60,362 nucleotides of DNA from Methylobacter sp. (GTDB lineage: Bacteria > Pseudomonadota > Gammaproteobacteria > Methylococcales > Methylomonadaceae). The notes under the pieces are model-generated. The model saw nothing but the letters and a program-made list of their open reading frames with translations. It was not told where the DNA came from and searched no databases. The position numbers and the translations under genes were made by a program. The stretch spans positions 1 through 60,362 of the forward strand of contig SCPZ01000120.1 of the NCBI GenBank assembly GCA_004299305.1. Direction: 5' to 3'. This document shows positions 16,838-26,055 of this stretch, piece after piece (within the stretch, counting starts at the first letter, position 1; every line of letters starts with the position of its first letter).

Positions 16838-18349
16838 TCAAATACTACGATCCAGCTTGCGATAACTAATCGCCTCGCTTAAATGAGCTGTTTCAATATG
16901 TTCCGACTGAGCAAGGTCGGCAATGGTCCGCGCCAATTTCAAAATCCGATGATAAGCCCGATGCGACAGCCCGAACTTATCCATCGCCAGCTCTAAAATT
17001 TGGTGACTTTGTTCGGACAATACGCACAGCTGTTTAACTTCCTTTGCCGTCAACGCCGAATTGGCTTTGCCGCTACGCGCTACGGCAAGATTACGTGCAG
17101 CAACCACGCGCGCCCTGATTTGCTCGCTACTTTCCTCACCCTCCGGCGAACCTTTACGCAGCACTTCGTGCGGGATTCTGGGCACTTCCAGATGCATGTC
17201 GATACGATCCAATAACGGCCCGGACACCCTGGCCCGATAACGCATGACTTGCTCGGACGTACAGTGACAGCGCCCCGAAGCATCGCCCAGGAAGCCGCAT
17301 GGGCAAGGATTCATCGCCGCAATCAGCTGGAAGCGCGCCGGAAAATCGACTTGCCGGGTAGCGCGGGAAATGGTGATGTGTCCGGTCTCCAACGGTTCCC
17401 GCAACACTTCCAAAACCTTGCGGTCGAATTCCGGCAGCTCATCAAGAAACAAAGTGCCGTTATGAGCCAACGATATTTCGCCGGGCCGGGGATTGCTGCC
17501 ACCGCCAACCAACGCCGCAGCCGAGGCGGTATGATGCGGCGCACGGTACGGAGGCTTGAGCCAGTTGGCGACATCCAGGCCATGATCGCTGATCGATGCA
17601 ATCGCGGCGGTTTCTTGCGCCTGCTGTTCAGTTAACTGCGGCAGGATAGTCGGCAAACGGGAGGCGATCATCGATTTGCCGGTACCGGGCGGGCCCAGCA
17701 TAATCAAGTTATGCGCACCGGCTGCGGCAATTTCGAAAGCTCTTTTGACATGATATTGACCGTGAACATCGGCAAAATCTATATCGGTCGTTGCCATGCC
17801 CTGCTCTTGCTGCTGAAACTCTACCTGTATCAAATGCTGCCCGGTCAGATGGGAACACACCTCCAACAGGTGCATGGCCGGGATGATTTCAATATCCTTG
17901 ACTAGCGCCGCTTCGGCGGTGTTTTCTTTGGGTAGTATCAGTTTTCGATGATTATTCCTGGCTTGTATGGCGATTGGCAAAACGCCATTGATAGCGCGCA
18001 GCTCACCGCCCAACGACAGCTCGCCGACACATTCATAATGATGCAAGTGAGCGCTCGGAATTTGGCCCGATGCCGCAAGTATCCCCAACGCGATAGCCAA
18101 ATCGAAACGCCCGCCTTCTTTAGGCAAGTCGGCAGGGGCAAGATTAACGGTGATGCGCTGCATCGGGAACTCAAAGCGGGAATTTAATATCGCACCCCGG
18201 ACCCTATCCTTGCTTTCTTTGACCGCCGTTTCCGGCAAGCCGACAATATTGAGCGCAGGTAAGCCATTGGAAATGTGAACTTCAACAGTAACTAAAGGCG
18301 CTTCTATGCCGGAACGACCGCGACTGTAAATTACCGCTAAGGAAGACAT
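16838..18349 (-). CDS. comM: YifB/ComM family AAA+ Mg-chelatase-like helicase
   Basis: A 503-residue AAA+ protein. An N-terminal Lon-like fold (residues 1-170) carries GLPALNIVGLPETAVKES. Walker A is GPPGTGKS (219-226). Walker B is GTLFLDELPEF. A zinc-binding CPCGFLGDASGRCHC loop and a C-terminal helical Mg-chelatase domain follow. ComM promotes branch migration during natural transformation; other bacteria keep YifB with an unclear role. It lies downstream of ubiK on the same strand, an order also found in Pseudomonas. Confidence 0.93.
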   Translation of the reverse strand: MSSLAVIYSRGRSGIEAPLVTVEVHISNGLPALNIVGLPETAVKESKDRVRGAILNSRFEFPMQRITVNLAPADLPKEGGRFDLAIALGILAASGQIPSAHLHHYECVGELSLGGELRAINGVLPIAIQARNNHRKLILPKENTAEAALVKDIEIIPAMHLLEVCSHLTGQHLIQVEFQQQEQGMATTDIDFADVHGQYHVKRAFEIAAAGAHNLIMLGPPGTGKSMIASRLPTILPQLTEQQAQETAAIASISDHGLDVANWLKPPYRAPHHTASAAALVGGGSNPRPGEISLAHNGTLFLDELPEFDRKVLEVLREPLETGHITISRATRQVDFPARFQLIAAMNPCPCGFLGDASGRCHCTSEQVMRYRARVSGPLLDRIDMHLEVPRIPHEVLRKGSPEGEESSEQIRARVVAARNLAVARSGKANSALTAKEVKQLCVLSEQSHQILELAMDKFGLSHRAYHRILKLARTIADLAQSEHIETAHLSEAISYRKLDRSI

Positions 18350-18397
18350 GCTTATAAATCCAGCTTACGACTGCCAGGGATGGTGGAAGTGCCGTAA

Positions 18398-18676
18398 TCA
18401 GTCGGGAACCGATGCGGTCATTTCCTCTTTGCTTAACAGTTGCTGCTCCATCTCGGCGACACGCTTTTCCAGGTCTTCGAGTTTTGAGCGGGTTTTTGCC
18501 AACACCAGCTTTTGCACTTCAAATTCTTCGCGGGTCACCAAATCCAGCTTGCTTAACGCGCCCTGCAAGATGGCATGGAAGCTTTTTTCAAGATCGTCTT
18601 TCAGGTTGCTCAAGCCGGGAGGTATCGCGCCCGCCAAACGGTTAGCGATGTCGTCAATGGATTTAGGATCAAACAT
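18398..18676 (-). CDS. ubiK: Ubiquinone biosynthesis accessory factor UbiK (YqiC/BMFP)
   Basis: A 92-residue protein with the family opening MFDPKSIDDIANRLAGAIP, an amphipathic membrane-binding helix, and a C-terminal coiled coil (about residues 45-85; heptads through RSKLEDLEKRVAEMEQQLL). UbiK, with UbiJ, helps aerobic ubiquinone synthesis by binding lipids. It is 48 bases upstream of comM. An ACGGAT repeat lies on its upstream side. Confidence 0.92.
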   Translation of the reverse strand: MFDPKSIDDIANRLAGAIPPGLSNLKDDLEKSFHAILQGALSKLDLVTREEFEVQKLVLAKTRSKLEDLEKRVAEMEQQLLSKEEMTASVPD

Positions 18677-18710
18677 TATGGCAGTCTCGTATTATCTATC
18701 GGGTTAAAAA

Positions 18711-18796
18711 ATGGAACACGGATGACGCGGATTAGACGGATAAGCACGGATAAATATTTTAAAAATCGGTGTAAATCCGTGTCATCCGTGTTCCAT
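18711..18796. repeat. ACGGAT-family dispersed hairpin
   Basis: The cleanest copy of the family. ATGGAACACGGATGACGC pairs with GTCATCCGTGTTCCAT, with inner ACGGATAAATA and TAAATCCGT arms. It sits between speE and ubiK. Confidence 0.85.
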
Positions 18797-18809
18797 TCAA
18801 AATGTATAC

Positions 18810-19658
18810 TTATAAATTAAACGCTTTCTTAACAAACTCAGGCTGGGCCAAAGCCGCTTTGTGTATATCGACATTATAGTAAGTCGTATCGAACGGCTTG
18901 TTCGCACTATCCGCTTCCCTGAACTTGCTCAGATCGCCTTTGCTCGCAATCGTTGCGCTCCACCAGCCTGACGGATACAAACATTGCGGGAAAAACAAGG
19001 TCTGCAAATAACTTAACCCGGCATTGCTCATCGCGTCGCGCATCTCGCCGATCAGCTTCATGTGCAGCAGCGCCGACTCACTTTGCTGTACGACCATGCC
19101 GTTTTCCGACAGGCAAGCAAAGCAATCGCGATAGAAATCTTCGCTAAACAGACCTAAAGCCGGACCAACCGGGTCGGTGCTGTCAACGATAATAATATCC
19201 ACCGAATTCGGCTTCGCATCTTTTACCCATTTAATGCCGTCGATAAATTTCAAATCGGCTCTTGGGTCATTATTGGACTCGCATAATTCGGGAAAATAAA
19301 TTTCCGCCAAGCGTGTAACCCGTTCATCAATATCGATCTGCACGGCTTGCTCAACCGACGGATGCTTTAACACTTCTCTTAACGTGCCGCAGTCGCCGCC
19401 GCCGATAATCCATACTCTTTTAGGCTCGGGATGAGTAAACAAAGCCGGATGGCTCATCATTTCATGGTAAAAAAAGTTGTCGCGGGTCGATACCATTGTA
19501 CAACCGTCAATCACCATCAAATTACCGAAGGTTTCGGTTTCATAAATTTCAAGGAATTGAAACTCGGATTGCTCCTCGTGCAGCTTTTGTTTAATTTTTA
19601 ATGAAAAAGCCGTTCCGGCCTCTGGAAGTTTCTCGGTAAACCATTCGGATGAGTTCAT
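18810..19658 (-). CDS. speE: Polyamine aminopropyltransferase (spermidine synthase)
   Basis: SpeE transfers an aminopropyl group from decarboxylated S-adenosylmethionine to putrescine. The 282-residue protein shows YQ-less but typical N-terminal strands, HEMMSHPALFTHPEP, the Rossmann motif VWIIGGGDCGTLREVLKH (about residues 82-99) and IIIVDSTDPVGPALGLFS (catalytic Asp in VDSTDP). It is divergent from speA across 89 bases, which suggests shared control of polyamine synthesis. No speD or speB lies in the window. Confidence 0.95.
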   Translation of the reverse strand: MNSSEWFTEKLPEAGTAFSLKIKQKLHEEQSEFQFLEIYETETFGNLMVIDGCTMVSTRDNFFYHEMMSHPALFTHPEPKRVWIIGGGDCGTLREVLKHPSVEQAVQIDIDERVTRLAEIYFPELCESNNDPRADLKFIDGIKWVKDAKPNSVDIIIVDSTDPVGPALGLFSEDFYRDCFACLSENGMVVQQSESALLHMKLIGEMRDAMSNAGLSYLQTLFFPQCLYPSGWWSATIASKGDLSKFREADSANKPFDTTYYNVDIHKAALAQPEFVKKAFNL

Positions 19659-19747
19659 TGTGTGGATTCCTGGAAAAAATAAACAAATAAATAAGCGGGC
19701 ATTATATTAGAATTCGGCATCTTTTAGGCATAAAACGGAGTTAAACA

Positions 19748-21586
19748 GTGAATTTAAGTCAAAGCAAAACCTGGACGACTGGGCAGTCAGCACAAAACTA
19801 CGCGATAGATAGCTGGGGACAAGGCTACTTTTCCATCAACGCCGACGGGCATGTCTCTGTCAAGCCCTGTTCCGATAAGGACGTAACACTGGATTTATAC
19901 GAAATCGCCCAATCGCTAAACGACAAAAAGCTGTCCTTGCCGGTGCTGGTGCGCTTTACCGACATTTTAAAAGACCGGGTGAGCCAATTATCCAGCGCTT
20001 TCCAAAAAGCCTGCATCAATAACGATTATCAAGGCAGCTACACACCGGTTTACCCGATCAAAGTCAACCAGCAACGAAAGGTGGTTGAAGGCATATTGGC
20101 GGCCGACAACATCGGCCTCGAAGCAGGCAGCAAACCGGAATTGCTGGCGATTATGGCGCTGTCCAATAACGGCGTAGTGGTCTGCAACGGCTACAAAGAT
20201 CGGGCTTATATCCGTCTGGCGTTGATCGGCCTGAAAATGGGGCTGAACCTTTATTTGGTCATCGAAAAACCTTTGGAGCTGGAATTGATTATCGAGGAAG
20301 CGGCGCGCCTTAACATCAAGCCGCAACTGGGCGTCAGGATCAGACTATCCAGCATCAGCGCCGGAAAATGGCAAAACAGCGGCGGCGAAAAATCAAAATT
20401 CGGTCTTCACGCCCATGAATTACTGCTGCTGATCGAGCGCCTCAAGCAAGCCGGTTTGCTGGATACATTGAAACTGATGCACTTTCATATGGGTTCGCAA
20501 ATCGCCAACATTCATGACATAAAAATAGCTCTGAAAGAAGCCGGACAGTTTTACGTTGAGCTGCATCGATTGGGCGCCGGGATCAATATCGTCGATGCAG
20601 GCGGCGGATTGGGCGTCGATTACGACGGCAGCCATTCGCGGCGCGAATCGTCGATCAATTACAGCCTGGATGAGTACGCCCAGAATATCGTGCGCAGTTT
20701 TGCCGATATTTGCGCCGAAAAACAGGTGCCGCAACCGAACATCATCACCGAATCTGGCCGTGCGCTGACCGCTCATCATGCGGTATTGATCACTAACGTG
20801 ACCGACATCGAATCGGTTTACACCAACCACGCCGAGCTGCAAGCCTTGCCGGAACCTGATAACCTGGTCGAACATTATCATGATGCGCAATTCGACTTAT
20901 CGGAAGCCCGCGCCCGGTTTACCCAGGACAAACTAAGCATTACCGGACTGGCCGAAGCGGAGAACAACTATGCGCTGTTGTGTCGCCAGCTGGTTCTTAA
21001 ATTGAATCCCAATAATCAAAGCGAAGCGGTAATATTGCAGGAACTGAACGAGAAGCTTGCCGACAAAGTATTTTGCAATTTCTCGCTGTTTCAGTCGATG
21101 CCCGACATCTGGGGCATCGACCAAATCTTCCCTATCATGCCGATCCACCGGCTGGATGAGCAACCCACGCGCCGCGCCGTTATCCAGGATTTAACCTGCG
21201 ATTCCGACGGTCGCATCGACCAATATATTGACGGGCAAAACATAGAAAAAACCCTGCCGGTGCATGAAATCGACACCAAGCAGCCGTACCTGATCGGCTT
21301 TTTTATGGTCGGTGCTTATCAGGAAATATTGGGCGACATGCACAACTTGTTTGGCGACACCCATTCGATCAACATAAAACTCGACGACCAGGGCTACCAT
21401 TTTTACGACCTGCATGAAGGCGAACATGTCGACGACCTGCTCGATTATGTGCATATCAACTGCGAAGATTTGAAAATCGCCTACAGGGAAAAACTGGCTA
21501 ACAGCGATTTGAGCGAGCAGCAACGGCAGGAATATGAACGGGAGCTGATTGCGGGGTTGACGTCTTATACTTACTTGGAAAAATAG
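19748..21586 (+). CDS. speA: Biosynthetic arginine decarboxylase
   Basis: SpeA, a fold-type III PLP enzyme, makes agmatine from arginine. The protein is 612 residues, slightly shorter than E. coli SpeA. The PLP Lys is in YPIKVNQQRKV (about residue 101). KFGLHAHELL, GGGLGVDYDGSHS and TESGRALTAHHAV follow. The substrate-binding region CDSDGRIDQYI lies near residue 480. GTG start 19748 has GGAG 7 bases upstream. Agmatine must be converted to putrescine by enzymes coded elsewhere before SpeE can act. Confidence 0.95.
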   Translation: MNLSQSKTWTTGQSAQNYAIDSWGQGYFSINADGHVSVKPCSDKDVTLDLYEIAQSLNDKKLSLPVLVRFTDILKDRVSQLSSAFQKACINNDYQGSYTPVYPIKVNQQRKVVEGILAADNIGLEAGSKPELLAIMALSNNGVVVCNGYKDRAYIRLALIGLKMGLNLYLVIEKPLELELIIEEAARLNIKPQLGVRIRLSSISAGKWQNSGGEKSKFGLHAHELLLLIERLKQAGLLDTLKLMHFHMGSQIANIHDIKIALKEAGQFYVELHRLGAGINIVDAGGGLGVDYDGSHSRRESSINYSLDEYAQNIVRSFADICAEKQVPQPNIITESGRALTAHHAVLITNVTDIESVYTNHAELQALPEPDNLVEHYHDAQFDLSEARARFTQDKLSITGLAEAENNYALLCRQLVLKLNPNNQSEAVILQELNEKLADKVFCNFSLFQSMPDIWGIDQIFPIMPIHRLDEQPTRRAVIQDLTCDSDGRIDQYIDGQNIEKTLPVHEIDTKQPYLIGFFMVGAYQEILGDMHNLFGDTHSINIKLDDQGYHFYDLHEGEHVDDLLDYVHINCEDLKIAYREKLANSDLSEQQRQEYERELIAGLTSYTYLEK

Positions 21587-21696
21587 ACCGTTGTTTTCTT
21601 CTGACTCCCATCTGAGCGATAAACCGTCACTTTTTAAAGTCTATACTCGACACGGGCATGGATGCAGGAGGTAGAGCACCAACAGTAGGCGCTTTA

Positions 21697-21822
21697 AGCG
21701 ACACAAAAAGCACGAAAAATTTCAACAGGTTATCAAGCCGTAGGCCGTCACCCAAAGGGTGAGCGACCAAATTAATACAACATATTGTTTTATTTAGTGT
21801 TTTTCGTGCTTTTTGTGGATAA
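21697..21822. repeat. Inverted repeat with CACAAAAAGCACGAAAAA arms
   Basis: The left arm ACACAAAAAGCACGAAAAA (21701-21719) is matched by TTTTCGTGCTTTTTGTGG at 21800-21818, with about 80 bases between. A CACCCAAAGGGTGAG palindrome lies in the spacer. The 297-base speA-amiC convergent gap otherwise holds no gene. The word GTAGGCGCTTTAAGCGACAC before it resembles pieces at 31917 and 51008. Confidence 0.7.
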
Positions 21823-21883
21823 ACTGCGGCTTTTAGGATTATGCTTCCTTGCAGGACACGCAACAACCGAACCTTGAACCTTA

Positions 21884-23245
21884 TTACAACTCTAAAGCCG
21901 CCACCCTGCTTTCTGCCGGGGTGTCTTTATTAAAATAGCTGCGCACGCCGTTAAAAATAGCCCCGGCTATTTTTAATTGATGGGCCGCGTTAACTAACTT
22001 AAGCTCTTCCGACGGATTGGAAATAAACGCCGTTTCCACCAGAATAGACGGTACATCGGGAGACTTCAACACTAAAAAACCGGCCTTTTGCACCGATGCG
22101 TAATGCAACTCACCAATGCGTTCAAAATTTTTCAATACCTTCCCCGCGACATTCACGCTGGCATCTTGGGTAGCGGTCTGCGACAAATCCAGCAATACTG
22201 AAGCTAACACATCTTCTTTATCATTAAGACTAACGCCGCCAACCAAGTCGGACGAGTTTTCGCTGTCCGCCAGCCAACGCGCGGCTTCGCTGGTCGCACC
22301 TTTATTGGATAAAGTAAACACCGACGCGCCTTTGACGGTTGAATCCTGAAAAGCGTCGGCATGAATCGAGATAAATAAATCGGCCTTGGCTGCTCGGGCA
22401 ATTTGCATTCTTTTTCTAAGATCCACGAAATAGTCGCCTTTACGAACCAGGACGGCTTTCATGCCCTGCTGTCTATTGATTAACTCCGCAAGTTTCCTGG
22501 CAATGGCCAGCGTAATACTTTTCTCCTCGGCGCCGTTTTGCCCATGAGCGCCGGGATCATCTCCGCCATGTCCCGCATCAACTGCAATAACAATATCTTT
22601 GTCTCGTTTGACGAGTTTTACCGGTTCATCCGTACTGTCTTCAATAACAATGTCTTTATCCTGTTTGGCGACCTTTACCGGCTCGACCGGGCTAGCTTCA
22701 ATCTTTTTAACTGCTATCTCTTGAGCTTCTTTAACGGTTTTTTGTGTTTGTGGTTGGCTCTCAGCTAATTTGACAGCGCTCGCTTTATCGGCAATTGTTT
22801 TAATCTCCGTCCGCTCGTCAACCTTCGCATATTTATTCGGGGCTTTGTCCAATAATTCAATAACCAGGCGCTGCCCATTCAAGCTATTGGTTCTTAAGGA
22901 GGTATTTTTTGAGCTAATCTCTCTTTTTAAATCGACGACAATTCTTAAATCAGTTTTATTTTTTGTTGCGACACGCACCTGGGAAAACAGCGGATGAGAA
23001 GGCGGCGGCTGGGTTAATGCCTGCTTTATATTGGCGTTACGCATATCAATGACTAAACGCGCCGGATTATTCATCAGAAAAATCCTGTGCTCAGGCGATG
23101 AGCTCACATCGAACAGCATTTGCGTCTGATCGGGCGTATTCCAATAACGCAATGAACTAATATTGATCTGCTCCGCGTAACCGGGTACAGCCAATAACTG
23201 TAATCCAATAATAAACAAGACCTTCCAATAACTTCTCATCGACAC
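21884..23245 (-). CDS. amiC: N-acetylmuramoyl-L-alanine amidase, AMIN + Amidase_3
   Basis: A 453-residue periplasmic cell-separation amidase that cleaves the amide between MurNAc and the stem peptide. The signal peptide ends around VPGYAEQ (residue 24). An AMIN domain (about 28-135) targets it to septal peptidoglycan. A low-complexity linker holds a near-repeat of KQDKDIVIEDS and KRDKDIVIAVD. The zinc amidase domain (from 218) has VDAGHGGDDPGA, SIHADAF and the catalytic Glu in LVETAFISNP. It is third in nnr-tsaE-amiC. Calling it amiC rather than amiB is a family-level choice. Confidence 0.92.
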   Translation of the reverse strand: MSMRSYWKVLFIIGLQLLAVPGYAEQINISSLRYWNTPDQTQMLFDVSSSPEHRIFLMNNPARLVIDMRNANIKQALTQPPPSHPLFSQVRVATKNKTDLRIVVDLKREISSKNTSLRTNSLNGQRLVIELLDKAPNKYAKVDERTEIKTIADKASAVKLAESQPQTQKTVKEAQEIAVKKIEASPVEPVKVAKQDKDIVIEDSTDEPVKLVKRDKDIVIAVDAGHGGDDPGAHGQNGAEEKSITLAIARKLAELINRQQGMKAVLVRKGDYFVDLRKRMQIARAAKADLFISIHADAFQDSTVKGASVFTLSNKGATSEAARWLADSENSSDLVGGVSLNDKEDVLASVLLDLSQTATQDASVNVAGKVLKNFERIGELHYASVQKAGFLVLKSPDVPSILVETAFISNPSEELKLVNAAHQLKIAGAIFNGVRSYFNKDTPAESRVAALEL

Positions 23246-23321
23246 AACTCACAAAGTGATAATCTGGATTAGATTATAGCAGTATGTGATTGTTTTTCTA
23301 GGTCACTTAGATAACTATTTT

Positions 23322-23744
23322 TTAATTCTGCGAGACCATACACATCTCGACTGAGCGGCCCGCCCCTTCCGCAACCAAACGGATGACTTTATCCGGCTCG
23401 GGTAAAAAACCTTTGCCCATGTCAGGCCATTCGATAAAACAGATGCAATCCTGATCAAAATAGTCTCTTATACCTATCCATTCCAGCTCTTCGGGATCGG
23501 CAACCCGGTACAGGTCGAAATGGAATATTTTGCGCTCGCCTATCGTGTATTCTTCGACCAGGGTATAAGTTGGGCTTTTGACCGCACCGCTGTAACCCGC
23601 CGCCCTCAGGAACCCACGAACCAGCGTCGTTTTCCCTGCGCCCAGCTCGCCATGCAAAAATACCAGGCATTTTGACGGCAGCTCCGCCCAAAGTTTCGCG
23701 CCGAACTGCTCGGTTGCTTCTGTGTCTTTTAAATATATATTCAT
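23322..23744 (-). CDS. tsaE: tRNA threonylcarbamoyladenosine biosynthesis ATPase TsaE
   Basis: TsaE (YjeE) is the ATPase of the TsaBDE complex that makes t6A37 on ANN-decoding tRNAs. The protein is 140 residues with Walker A GELGAGKTTLVRG (residues 32-44), VKSPTYTLVEEY and HFDLYRVADPEEL. The family W is in FIEWPDMG. It lies between nnr and amiC on the same strand, the conserved order. Confidence 0.95.
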   Translation of the reverse strand: MNIYLKDTEATEQFGAKLWAELPSKCLVFLHGELGAGKTTLVRGFLRAAGYSGAVKSPTYTLVEEYTIGERKIFHFDLYRVADPEELEWIGIRDYFDQDCICFIEWPDMGKGFLPEPDKVIRLVAEGAGRSVEMCMVSQN

Positions 23745-23852
23745 TAGTAACTGCTCATTAAAGAGACCAAAGCCAGCCCTTCGGCTGCGCTCAGGACAAG
23801 CTTTGGACTCCAGGAAATTTCGCTATCGGAGTTCAAACCTTGAACCTTATTA

Positions 23853-25316
23853 TCAATTCACCAATTGCCTAAGATAAGGCATTAAATCACTGGCCAACAA
23901 ACCTCTTTCCCCGTCTTTTGCTGCGGCCAAATCGGCCGCCAGACCGTGATTATAAACCCCTTGCTGCGCCGCATCCTGCAAAGATAAGCCCTGGGCCAAC
24001 AAACCGGCAATCACACCGGCAAGTACATCGCCCATGCCGCCGGATGCCATGCCGGGATTACCGGTGTTGGAAACGGCGAGCTGATGTTCGGATGCAATCA
24101 ACGTTCCGGCGCCTTTAAGAATCGCAACACCGCCGTAGTTGGCCTGGATCGACGAAGCCGCCGCAAACCTGTCTTGCTGTATGTCGGCAGTAGAGCAGTT
24201 TAATAGCCGCGCCGCTTCGCCTGGATGCGGCGTTAAAATCCAGCCGCTTTTTGCTGTTGGCGCATTGGCTAAAAGATTCAAGCCGTCTGCATCGATGACC
24301 AGCGGCTTTCCCGAAGCTATCGCGGCATTAAATAAGGCTTTTGCCCAATCGTTTTGCCCTAAACCCGGCCCGACAACAACGATGTCGACTTTTGCCAGCA
24401 AGGCCGCCAACTGTTCGGCAGATTCCACGCCATGACACATTAATTCCGGCCTGTTCAAGTTCATAAGCCCGGAATGTTCGACCCGTGTCGCGATACTGAC
24501 CAATGCCGCACCCACTCGCAAAGCCGCCTCGCCCGCCATTCGGGCAGCACCGGAATAGCCCCGCTCGCCGCCTACTATCAGCACATGTCCATAGCTGCCT
24601 TTATGCGCGCAACGGTCACGACGCGGCAACGGCACTTTGACAACTCGCGTCGCCGTAGCTTCAAGCTCCGTAAACACATCATCCGGCACGCCCAATTGCG
24701 CATAGCAAATCTCGCCGCAATACTCGGCCGCCTGCCCGGTAAATAAGCCCTGCTTCAAACCGATAAACGTCATCGTACAATCGGCGTTTACCGCGCAGCC
24801 CATCACGCTGCCGGTATCGGCGTTTAACCCGGAAGGAATATCCACAGCAATGACCGGGGAAGAATGGGCATTGATAACCTGTATCGCTTCTGCGTAAAGC
24901 CCGGTTACCGGTCTATCCAGCCCGATGCCCAGCAACGCGTCTACCAACACATCGGCATTAACTGCCTGTTCGGCCTGGAACGGCAAAACCGTTCCATCGG
25001 CTGCACGGTATTTCCGGTAGGCGACCAGCGCATCGCCATTGAGTTTTTCAGGTTCTGAAACCGCATAAACGCAAACTTCCAGCCCCACTGCCAAGGCCAA
25101 TCCGGCAATAATATAGCCGTCGCCCGCATTATTGCCGGCCCCGCAAAAAACCGCTACCGACCGGACATCCGGCCATAGTTTTGTGATGCGTTGGAAAACT
25201 TCAGCGCCCGCCCTGCTCATTAATTCGAAACCGGGAATGTCGCGTTCTTGTATCGCGATTCGATCCAGTTCCCTGACCTGTGCCGCACGATAGAGGTTTA
25301 TTGGTAAATTTTGCAT
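23853..25316 (-). CDS. nnr: Bifunctional NAD(P)H-hydrate epimerase / ADP-dependent dehydratase
   Basis: Nnr repairs NAD(P)HX. The N-terminal YjeF_N epimerase domain (about 1-215) has FCGAGNNAGDGYI and VDIPSGLNADTG. The C-terminal ribokinase-like dehydratase domain (about 225-487) has GGERGYSGAARMA, DADGLNLLA, LTPHPGEAARLL and GNPGMASGGMGDVLAG. ATG 25316 gives 487 residues beginning MQNLPINLYRAAQVREL, where homology starts. A TTG at 25373 would add 19 residues without family support. It heads the nnr-tsaE-amiC run. Confidence 0.93.
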   Translation of the reverse strand: MQNLPINLYRAAQVRELDRIAIQERDIPGFELMSRAGAEVFQRITKLWPDVRSVAVFCGAGNNAGDGYIIAGLALAVGLEVCVYAVSEPEKLNGDALVAYRKYRAADGTVLPFQAEQAVNADVLVDALLGIGLDRPVTGLYAEAIQVINAHSSPVIAVDIPSGLNADTGSVMGCAVNADCTMTFIGLKQGLFTGQAAEYCGEICYAQLGVPDDVFTELEATATRVVKVPLPRRDRCAHKGSYGHVLIVGGERGYSGAARMAGEAALRVGAALVSIATRVEHSGLMNLNRPELMCHGVESAEQLAALLAKVDIVVVGPGLGQNDWAKALFNAAIASGKPLVIDADGLNLLANAPTAKSGWILTPHPGEAARLLNCSTADIQQDRFAAASSIQANYGGVAILKGAGTLIASEHQLAVSNTGNPGMASGGMGDVLAGVIAGLLAQGLSLQDAAQQGVYNHGLAADLAAAKDGERGLLASDLMPYLRQLVN

Positions 25317-25378
25317 GGTATTGTGATGTCGTTTCGTAGTCGCAACCGGCAGATTACCTTTCGGTAGCACCAAGAAAT

Positions 25379-25459
25379 CTAATGGTAAGTAGTTTGCTCA
25401 TGCGTCGCCAAGGCACACAATTTAGCCTCAAGTTCATCATGGATTTGTTGAGTTGGCAT
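25379..25459 (-). pseudogene. 26-codon fragment of an unidentified gene
   Basis: An ATG-initiated minus-strand frame encodes MPTQQIHDELEAKLCALATH and six further residues, then stops just before nnr. It reads as a genuine, charged amphipathic N-terminus rather than random sequence, but no family can be named. It lies at the nnr-side edge of the accessory patch and is probably a truncated gene. Confidence 0.3.
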
Positions 25460-25641
25460 AATGTTCTCTAAAGGTTTTAGTGGCTGGATTTGATTATAAC
25501 GCAGTAGTTTGAGCGATCTAAAAAAGCTTGGTTGGAATATGAAAATGCGCCCTGCCTGGTTATGCTTATTCTAAAGCCGCCCGCTAAATTGAATCGCGTG
25601 TTATCGAATGCTATCATCCCATCGACATTTTTTAGGAGGTC

Positions 25642-25822
25642 TATCATAGCAAATTTAAGTGTTAGAAAACTGGAAGAAGAAGTACGCCAGATTCTTAAAC
25701 AAGCCGTTACAAACCCTATTAAACTCGGCGACATGGCTTTGCAATTGTTTGGTGAAAACCAAGGCGTCGAACTGGAATTGCCTGAACATACGCCGCATGA
25801 ACCATTTGATTTATTGTTATGA
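25642..25822 (+). pseudogene. FitA-type antitoxin remnant with lost start codon and internal deletion
   Basis: A perfect AGGAGG ribosome site at 25632-25637 precedes the frame IANLSVRKLEEEVRQILKQA. Family members normally start M-ANLSVRKL, but here the start reads ATA. About 20 residues that usually separate RKLDDEV from MEEEVRQIL are missing, in frame. The C-terminal toxin-binding tail ELELPEHTPHEPFDLLL is intact and ends in an ATGA overlap with the toxin remnant. It is clearly a decayed ribbon-helix-helix antitoxin. Confidence 0.75.
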
Positions 25823-25950
25823 TGGTTCTGGATACCCATGTCATTTCAGCAGTTATGCGCCCTCACCCAGGCGAGGTCGTTGTCGCATGGCTAAACCAGC
25901 AACCCGCAATATTAAGGACTTTTTGTTTGATTCGGTTGAATATTTTATGA
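25819..25950 (+). pseudogene. Truncated FitB-type PIN toxin
   Basis: The frame starts in an ATGA overlap with the FitA remnant and reads MMVLDTHVISAVMRPHPGEV then VVAWLNQQPAIL, the N-terminal third of a PIN ribonuclease. The first metal Asp is kept, but the adjacent, usually invariant Asn is His. Homology stops near 25914, followed by unrelated codons to TGA. The remaining three acidic residues are absent, so no nuclease can be made. Sequence from 25915 to 26055 is unassigned. Confidence 0.75.
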
Positions 25951-26055
25951 CCGCTTTCACCCCGCACGCCACCGTGCGGCAAGGCGACATGCCCAATTAC
26001 AACGACATAGGGCCGGTTATCCAAACTAGCGAAGTCCTTTATTTCCCAATAGCTC

